Below, piece by piece: positions 58,094 to 64,000 of a DNA stretch of 64,000 bases (position 1 is its first letter; every line of letters begins with the position of its first letter). A program made the position numbers and the translations under genes. The DNA lies in assembly GCA_022572185.1 (NCBI GenBank), contig JACZWL010000002.1:62001-126000 (forward strand), in the 5' to 3' direction. Origin of the DNA: Pseudomonadota bacterium (GTDB lineage Bacteria; Pseudomonadota; Gammaproteobacteria; Steroidobacterales; Woeseiaceae). Below the pieces are notes generated by a model. That model did not search any database, had not been told where the DNA came from, and was given only the letters and a program-made list of their open reading frames with translations.

Positions 58094-59339
58094 GATCCAG
58101 ACTTTTACGATGAATTTCGGGCCGCAGCACCCGGCGGCACATGGAGTCTTGCGGCTGGTTCTCGAGATGGACGGCGAAGTCATCCATAGCGCCGATCCGC
58201 ACGTCGGCCTGTTGCACCGTGCCACCGAAAAACTGGCAGAGTCCAAACCTTACAACCAAAGCATCGGCTACATGGACAGGCTGGACTATATCTCGATGAT
58301 ATGCAATGAGCACGGCTACGTTTTGGTGATCGAAAAGCTGCTCGGCATCACGCCACCGATCAGGGCGCAGTACATCCGTGTCCTGTTCGATGAGATCACC
58401 CGCATCCTGAACCACCTGTTCTGGCTCGGTGCACACGGACTCGATATCGGCGCAATGACAATATTCCTGTATTGCTTCCGTGAGCGTGAAGATCTGATGG
58501 ATATATACGAGGCCGTCTCAGGAACGCGCATGCATGCGACCTATTATCGACCCGGCGGCGTTTACCGGGACTTGCCGGAAGCGATGCCGAAATACCAGGC
58601 CTCGAAATGGCGTAGCAAAAAATCTGTCGCGAAGCTCAATGCCATTCGGGAAGGATCGTTACTCGATTTCATCGATGCATTCACTGTCAAGTTCCCGGCA
58701 TGCGTGGACCAGTACGAAAACCTGCTCACTGACAACCGAATCTGGAAACAGCGAACGGTCAACATAGGCGTCGTGCCACCGGAACGGGCATTGCAACTCG
58801 GGTTTACGGGTCCGATGTTGCGAGGTTCCGGCGTCGAGTGGGATCTCCGCAAAAAACAACCATACGAAGTATATGATCAACTCGACTTCGACATTCCGGT
58901 CGGCACTAACGGCGATTGTTATGACCGCTATCTCGTTCGCGTCGAAGAGATGCGACAGTCGAACAAAATTGTTAAGCAGTGTGTCGACTGGTTAAGAGAA
59001 AACCCCGGGCCGGTCATGCTGGAGGATCGTAAAATCGTTGCGCCGACGCGCGTCGAGATGAAAGACGATATGGAATCACTCATTCATCATTTTAAATTGT
59101 TTACTGAAGGTTACTGCGTGCCGGCCGGAGAGGCTTACGCGGCGATCGAACACCCCAAGGGTGAGTTCGGCGTTTACATGATTTCCGACGGGGCTAACAA
59201 GCCGTATCGCGTCAAAATTCGCGCTGCAGGTTTCGCCCATCTTGGTGCTATGTCGGAAATGGTGACAGGGCACATGCTCGCGGACGTCGTCGCCGTCATT
59301 GGCACTCAGGATATCGTGTTTGGTGAGATAGATCGATGA
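58086..59339 (+). CDS. nuoD: NADH-quinone oxidoreductase subunit D
   Basis: 417 residues from [20 protein letters not shown], the 49-kDa quinone-site subunit derived from the NiFe-hydrogenase large chain. [16 protein letters not shown] and [13 protein letters not shown] form the quinone cavity. ATGA overlap with nuoE. Confidence 0.97.
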   Translation: MPEIQTFTMNFGPQHPAAHGVLRLVLEMDGEVIHSADPHVGLLHRATEKLAESKPYNQSIGYMDRLDYISMICNEHGYVLVIEKLLGITPPIRAQYIRVLFDEITRILNHLFWLGAHGLDIGAMTIFLYCFREREDLMDIYEAVSGTRMHATYYRPGGVYRDLPEAMPKYQASKWRSKKSVAKLNAIREGSLLDFIDAFTVKFPACVDQYENLLTDNRIWKQRTVNIGVVPPERALQLGFTGPMLRGSGVEWDLRKKQPYEVYDQLDFDIPVGTNGDCYDRYLVRVEEMRQSNKIVKQCVDWLRENPGPVMLEDRKIVAPTRVEMKDDMESLIHHFKLFTEGYCVPAGEAYAAIEHPKGEFGVYMISDGANKPYRVKIRAAGFAHLGAMSEMVTGHMLADVVAVIGTQDIVFGEIDR

Positions 59340-59827
59340 GCGATGCCGATTTGCTGTCGGATCACGTGCGTGAGGAGATCAATCGCTGGACCGTACGATT
59401 TCCGGAAGAGCGGCAACGCTCCGCTGTCATCGGTGCATTGCATGCCGTGCAACATGAAAACGGTGGATTCCTTACCGACGAACAATTGAACGCCGTTGCG
59501 GACTACCTGCATCTGCCGACGATTCAGGTGTATGAAGTCGCGACGTTCTACTCGATGTTTCAAACCAAGCCCGTCGGCCGACATAACGTTGCGATTTGCA
59601 CGAACATTTCCTGCATGCTGCGCGGTGCAGATGACATCGTTGAACACGTTGAAGCCAAACTCGGCATCAAACTTGGTGAAAGCACCGCAGATGGACGAGT
59701 TTATCTGAAGGAAGAAGAGGAATGCCTTGCCGCCTGTTGCGGGGCGCCGATGATGATGGTTGATCACAAGTACCACGAGAACCTCAGTAAAGAGAAAGTG
59801 GACGAAATTCTGGATGCATTGGACTGA
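59336..59827 (+). CDS. nuoE: NADH-quinone oxidoreductase subunit E
   Basis: 163 residues, thioredoxin-like 24-kDa subunit with the N1a [2Fe-2S] cluster. Ligands CTNISC near 93-98 and CLAAC near 134-138. Overlaps nuoD by four bases and nuoF by one base (TGATG). Confidence 0.97.
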   Translation: MSDADLLSDHVREEINRWTVRFPEERQRSAVIGALHAVQHENGGFLTDEQLNAVADYLHLPTIQVYEVATFYSMFQTKPVGRHNVAICTNISCMLRGADDIVEHVEAKLGIKLGESTADGRVYLKEEEECLAACCGAPMMMVDHKYHENLSKEKVDEILDALD

Positions 59828-61125
59828 TGGATCAGAATCTCGTTTGTTTTAATACTCTTGGTGAGAAAGACTCGTGGTCGCTCGGTACCTATGAAAAGTT
59901 CGACGGCTACAAGGCGTGGCGCAAGATACTCACGGGCAAAATGACGCCTGAGCAGGTGGTCGACGAAGTCAAAGCATCCGGTTTGAGGGGCCGCGGCGGG
60001 GCCGGATTCCCGGCCGGGCTCAAGTGGAGCTTCATGCCGCGAAATTACCCGGGTCAGAAATATCTTGTCTGCAATTCAGATGAGAGCGAGCCGGGTACGT
60101 GCCACGACCGCGACATATTGCGCTATAACCCGCATTGCCTGATCGAGGGCATGGCTATCGCGGGGTACGCGATGGGAGCGACAGTCGCGTACAACTACAT
60201 ACGCGGCGAGTTTATTGACGAACCGGTGCCGCGCTTCGAAGCAGCCGTCAAGGAAGCCTATGACGCCGGCTTGCTGGGAAAAAATATTCAGAAATCCGGA
60301 ATAGATTTCGATCTTTACACCTTTATCGGTGCGGGCGCTTACATTTGTGGCGAGGAGACCGCGTTACTTGAGTCTCTTGAGGGCAAGCAGGGCAAGCCGC
60401 GCTTCAAACCGCCGTTTCCGGCGAGTTATGGGCTTTACGGCGAACCGACGACCATCAATAACACCCAGACTCTGGCCAGCGTGCCTGCGATCATGAGAAA
60501 TGGTGCGGCCTGGTTCGCTGCACTTGGCCCGGAAGGCTCGGGGGGCACAGCAGAGTTTTCCGTTTCAGGCCATGTTGAGAAACCGGGTAACTACGAGTTG
60601 CCGATGGGAATTCCATTCAGGGACCTGCTCGATCTCTGCGGCGGCATGCTCGGTGGGCGAAAACTAAAAGCAGTCATTCCAGGAGGATCTTCTGTAAAAG
60701 TGCTGCCTGCAGAGATCATCATGGAATGCACCATGGACTACGTATCACTGCAAAACGCCGGATCGTCGTTCGGTACCGGCGCCGTGATCGTCATGGACGA
60801 AACGACCTGCATGGTCAACATGCTGCGACGTATTGCACGATTCTACATGGCGGAGTCCTGTGGACAGTGTACGCCGTGCCGCGAAGGCACAGGCTGGCTG
60901 TATCGGATGCTGACACGAATCATGGCAGGTAAAGGGCGACAGGATGACCTCGATAAACTCGTGGACGTTGCCAACAAGATAGAGGGCCACACGATATGTG
61001 CTCTGGGCGATGCCGCCGCCTGGCCCGTGCAAAGCTTTCTGCAACATTTTTACCATGAGTTCGAGTATATGGTGCACAACCTGGGCCGCAGCATCGTGGA
61101 TGACGTTGCTGGGGTCGCAGCCTGA
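59827..61125 (+). CDS. nuoF: NADH-quinone oxidoreductase subunit F
   Basis: 432 residues, the 51-kDa NADH-binding flavin subunit. [18 protein letters not shown] binds [26 protein letters not shown] is the flavin loop; [13 protein letters not shown] with a later Cys holds N3. The stop TGA runs directly into TGGACCAACAAG, a fragment of the palindromic repeat family, in the 27-bp gap before nuoG. Confidence 0.97.
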   Translation: MDQNLVCFNTLGEKDSWSLGTYEKFDGYKAWRKILTGKMTPEQVVDEVKASGLRGRGGAGFPAGLKWSFMPRNYPGQKYLVCNSDESEPGTCHDRDILRYNPHCLIEGMAIAGYAMGATVAYNYIRGEFIDEPVPRFEAAVKEAYDAGLLGKNIQKSGIDFDLYTFIGAGAYICGEETALLESLEGKQGKPRFKPPFPASYGLYGEPTTINNTQTLASVPAIMRNGAAWFAALGPEGSGGTAEFSVSGHVEKPGNYELPMGIPFRDLLDLCGGMLGGRKLKAVIPGGSSVKVLPAEIIMECTMDYVSLQNAGSSFGTGAVIVMDETTCMVNMLRRIARFYMAESCGQCTPCREGTGWLYRMLTRIMAGKGRQDDLDKLVDVANKIEGHTICALGDAAAWPVQSFLQHFYHEFEYMVHNLGRSIVDDVAGVAA

Positions 61126-61137
61126 TGGACCAACAAG
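61124..61137. repeat. Fragment of the palindromic repeat at the nuoF stop
   Basis: GATGGACCAACAAG joins the two half-site words of the family (GATGGACCA and CCAACAAG). Short enough for chance, but it sits exactly after a stop codon like the others. Confidence 0.4.
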
Positions 61138-61152
61138 AGCGATTTATGGTTC

Positions 61153-63321
61153 ATGAGTAACGATATCGTAAAATTTGAAGTTGACGGCAAACCGGTCGAA
61201 GGCAGGCAAGGCCAGATGATCATGGAGGTCACCGATGCAATCGGTGTCTACATCCCGAGATTCTGTTATCACGAAAAGCTGAGCATCGCCGCCAACTGCC
61301 GCATGTGCCTGGTCGAGGTCGACAACGCGCCGAAACCGCTGGTCGCCTGCGCGACGCCGATTGGCGAGGGCATGAAAGTATTCACACGCTCGCCGAAAGC
61401 GGCTGCCGCACAAAAGGCGACGATGGAATTCCTGCTGATCAACCATCCGCTGGACTGCCCGATCTGCGACCAGGGCGGTGAATGCGAGTTGCAGGATCTG
61501 GCGATGGGATACGGCCGCGACGTGTCGCGCTACACCGAAAAGAAACGCATCGTAAAAGACAAGGATCTCGGACCGCTGATATCCACGGACATGACTCGCT
61601 GCATCCATTGCACGCGTTGCGTCCGATTCGGTGAGGAAATCGCCGGGATTCAGGAGCTCGGTACGATCGGGCGTGCCGAGGATATGAAAATCAGCACTTA
61701 CATCGAGAAGAGTATCGATCACGAGTTGTCGGGGAACATTATCGATCTGTGTCCGGTTGGTGCCCTGAACAACAAGCCGTATCGGTACAGCGCCAGAGCC
61801 TGGGAAATGGAGCAGCATCCGACCGTGTCGCCGCATGATTGCGTAGGTTCCAACCTGTTTGCGCATGTGCTGCGCGGTACCGTCAAGCGGATAGTCCCGC
61901 GCAACAACGAAGCGATTAACGAGACCTGGATATCCGACCGTGATCGCTACAGTTACGAGGGTATCTACAGCAGCGACAGAATGCAGTCACCTCGCGTCAA
62001 GGAAGGCGGTCAGTGGCACGAAATCAGCTGGGAAGACGCCCTTGAGAAACTCGCACAGACCTTGCGGGAGAGTAATGGCGAAAAGGTCGGGATCCTCGCG
62101 TCTCCCAGCGTAACGATCGAAGAGGCGCATCTTCTGGCACGGATTGCAGATTACCTCGGCACCGCAAATATCGATCACAGATTGAGGCGCCGGGACTTCT
62201 CGGACCAGGGTGAGGATGCTCAATTCCCGTGGCTCGGTTGCGATATTGCAGATATCGAAAACTGTGATGCTGTGCTGATCGCGGGATCCAATATTCGCAA
62301 GGAAGCGCCGATTCTTGCCCACCGCCTGCGCAAGGCGGCGGTCGGGGGAGCAAAGGTCGGCTTCGCCAACAGTGAGGTCTACGACTATTACTTCAAGGTC
62401 GCAGAATATCTCGCAGGCAGAGGCCTGGTAGAGCAGCTTTCGGGTATTGCGGTTGCCGCTGCGCAAGGCAAGAAGCTCACGTCCGCCGTGACAGACCTGT
62501 GCAAAGGCGTAAAAGCCGACAAGCAGCAGAAGCGTATGGCGAAGATGCTGAAGGACGCTACGCATGGCCTGGTTCTGCTCGGCAACATCGCCGGCCGGCA
62601 CAAAGCATTCTCGGCGGTAAGGGCGCTGGCTGCATCGATTGCGTCGACGACCGGCACGCGGCTTGGCTTCCTGTCCGAAGGGGCGAACTCGGCCGGCGCG
62701 CACCTTGCCGGCGTGCTGCCACATCGGCGAAGCGGTGGCAAGACAAGGGACGAGGACGGTCTCCACGCTGGTGAAATGCTCGACGCCGATCTGCACGCCG
62801 TACTCCTTTTCGGACTCGAGCCCGACCTCGATCTGACCGCGACCGAAGATGCCGTGAAGAAACTGGCTGAGCAGAGGTTTGTCGTTGCGTTTTCGCCGTA
62901 TACATCGGACGCACTTGACGACGCGGCTGACCTGCAGTTGCCGATTGGCACATTTGCGGAGACTGCCGGTACTTTTGTCAATTGTGAAGGCCGCTGGCAG
63001 AGTTTCGCGGGCGTCGCCAAACCGGTCGGGCAAGCTCGTCCCGGCTGGAAAGTGCTTCGCGTGCTCGGCAATCTCCTCGAAATCGAGGGCTTCGAATACC
63101 TGAGTGCCGCAGACGTGTGCGACGAACTGCAAGAGCTGCTGGGCGAGGTTACACCCGATAATGCATACCGGCGCAAGAAAGCACTGAGAAAACCAAACGG
63201 CGAAGACGCGCCCGCAAGCGACGTCGATATCCCGATTTACGAGGTTGATGCCATCGTCAGGCGGGCCACAGCATTGCAATTGACGCCCGAGGCGCAGCGT
63301 TTACGGAGCACGGATCCGTGA
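61153..63321 (+). CDS. nuoG: NADH-quinone oxidoreductase subunit G
   Basis: 722 residues. N-terminal [2Fe-2S] domain ([18 protein letters not shown] region), HxxxC/CxxC cluster site in [18 protein letters not shown], two [4Fe-4S] sites from [13 protein letters not shown], then a molybdopterin-type but cofactor-free domain. Electron wire of complex I. The stop overlaps nuoH by GTGA. Confidence 0.97.
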   Translation: MSNDIVKFEVDGKPVEGRQGQMIMEVTDAIGVYIPRFCYHEKLSIAANCRMCLVEVDNAPKPLVACATPIGEGMKVFTRSPKAAAAQKATMEFLLINHPLDCPICDQGGECELQDLAMGYGRDVSRYTEKKRIVKDKDLGPLISTDMTRCIHCTRCVRFGEEIAGIQELGTIGRAEDMKISTYIEKSIDHELSGNIIDLCPVGALNNKPYRYSARAWEMEQHPTVSPHDCVGSNLFAHVLRGTVKRIVPRNNEAINETWISDRDRYSYEGIYSSDRMQSPRVKEGGQWHEISWEDALEKLAQTLRESNGEKVGILASPSVTIEEAHLLARIADYLGTANIDHRLRRRDFSDQGEDAQFPWLGCDIADIENCDAVLIAGSNIRKEAPILAHRLRKAAVGGAKVGFANSEVYDYYFKVAEYLAGRGLVEQLSGIAVAAAQGKKLTSAVTDLCKGVKADKQQKRMAKMLKDATHGLVLLGNIAGRHKAFSAVRALAASIASTTGTRLGFLSEGANSAGAHLAGVLPHRRSGGKTRDEDGLHAGEMLDADLHAVLLFGLEPDLDLTATEDAVKKLAEQRFVVAFSPYTSDALDDAADLQLPIGTFAETAGTFVNCEGRWQSFAGVAKPVGQARPGWKVLRVLGNLLEIEGFEYLSAADVCDELQELLGEVTPDNAYRRKKALRKPNGEDAPASDVDIPIYEVDAIVRRATALQLTPEAQRLRSTDP

Positions 63322-64000
63322 CCGGGATGATCGAGTACCTGAATTCGATATGGGCAACGGTCCCAGCGGATTATCAGTACCTGGTTATTGTCACGTCGCA
63401 GATTCTGGCCGTCGCAATGACCGTCATTCTGACGGTTGCATTCACGACATATTTCGAGCGCAAGGTCATCGGCTACATGCAGGGGCGCCTCGGACCAAAC
63501 CGGGTGGGGCCGTTCGGTCTCGGTCAGCCGTTTGCGGACGTTTTGAAACTTTTGATCAAAGAGGTAATCGTTCCTGCCAAGTCGAATCGCTTCCTGTTTA
63601 TCATTGCGCCACTGCTGGCCATAACGCCGGCGCTTGCGGCCTGGGCAGTCATTCCGCTTAGTGACAACTTTGTTATCGCTGATATTGATGCAGGCTTGTT
63701 GTATGTACTCGCCCTTACGTCAGTCGGCGTCTACGGCGTTATTATTGCGGGCTGGGCGACGAACTCCAAATACGCGCTGCTCGGCGCAATGCGTTCGGGG
63801 GCGCAAATCGTCGCCTACGAGATCGCAATGGGGTTTGCATTGGTTGGCGTATTGATGGCCGCTGGCAGCCTTAATCTCGGCGACATCACGCGGGCGCAGG
63901 CCGGCGGTTTCAGCCACTGGTTCCTGTTCCCGCTGCTGCCTTTATTCCTTGTCTTTTTCGTTTCCGGCGTTGCGGAAACGAACCGGGCGCCGTTCGATGT
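63318..64000 (+). CDS. nuoH: NADH-quinone oxidoreductase subunit H, cut by window edge
   Basis: About 227 codons from GTG 63318 (GGAG nine bases before); ATG 63327 is the alternative. Membrane subunit at the quinone entry. [20 protein letters not shown] and [20 protein letters not shown] are diagnostic, and the visible end is [12 protein letters not shown]. Several membrane helices are visible. The remaining third of the gene is outside the window. Confidence 0.96.
   Translation, partial: MTGMIEYLNSIWATVPADYQYLVIVTSQILAVAMTVILTVAFTTYFERKVIGYMQGRLGPNRVGPFGLGQPFADVLKLLIKEVIVPAKSNRFLFIIAPLLAITPALAAWAVIPLSDNFVIADIDAGLLYVLALTSVGVYGVIIAGWATNSKYALLGAMRSGAQIVAYEIAMGFALVGVLMAAGSLNLGDITRAQAGGFSHWFLFPLLPLFLVFFVSGVAETNRAPFD

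Noticed and set aside
61987-63279. 430-codon open frame on the minus strand opposite nuoG
   Set aside because: Shadow of a GC-rich coding strand; nuoG has all its iron-sulfur motifs and the antisense product has no recognisable domain or ribosome site.

Overview
The window reads as the chromosome of a free-living, probably marine, Gammaproteobacterium. Support comes from classic gammaproteobacterial neighbourhoods: rsgA-orn, smpB/ratA/rnfH/bamE beside fur, recN-nadK with grpE-dnaK-dnaJ, carA-carB-greA, yhbY/rlmE-ftsH-folP-glmM-tpiA-secG-tRNA-Leu-nuo, a one-piece tmRNA tagging with ANDDNYALAA, and GC-rich third codon positions. A separate nuoC and nuoD and an hrcA gene argue against Enterobacterales. 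A Woeseiales/Chromatiales-like lineage is my guess and is not proven by the sequence.

Layout. 1-8400: ribosome assembly GTPase RsgA (cut by the left edge), oligoribonuclease, a DUF938 methyltransferase, a GFA protein, an anchored SH3 protein, the divergent PEP synthase/regulator pair ppsA-ppsR, a DUF1249 protein and an unrecognised coiled-coil protein. 8400-20000: an accessory-looking, mostly minus-strand stretch with the tail-specific protease Prc, a DUF1232 protein, small membrane proteins, a coiled-coil/FHA protein, a dead Ycf46-type AAA ATPase, a lipoprotein metallopeptidase, an NlpC/P60 lipoprotein and two tandem lipoproteins. 19900-29800: metabolic and envelope genes (amidotransferase, SrkA kinase, DUF1684, saccharopine-dehydrogenase-like protein, Baeyer-Villiger-type monooxygenase, large lipoprotein, periplasmic CX4R phosphatase-like protein, NTF2-like lipoprotein, pirin). 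29900-34700: tmRNA and its partner SmpB, HxlR regulator, sodium symporter, RatA, RnfH, BamE, Fur. 35000-43000: RecN, NadK, HrcA, GrpE, DnaK, DnaJ with sigma32-like promoters. 43000-56100: DapB, CarA, CarB, GreA, YhbY, RlmE, FtsH, FolP, GlmM, TpiA, SecG, tRNA-Leu(GAG). 56400-64000: respiratory complex I genes nuoA to nuoH (H cut by the right edge).

The most unusual content is non-coding. A short palindromic repeat family (arms TGGTCCA / TGGACCA, often bounded by CTAG) recurs about ten times and repeatedly supplies or abuts the stop codon of the gene it follows. One locus (9117-9319) is a chain of six contiguous hairpins forming a CTAG-flanked MITE-like element whose edge is the stop codon of prc. 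A second 183-bp MITE-like element with nested inverted repeats lies between yhbY and rlmE and uses the palindrome family as its ends. A decayed AAA ATPase with a TGG-to-TGA nonsense change is readable at 15960-16244. No CRISPR array, prophage, intact insertion sequence or known defence operon is visible.
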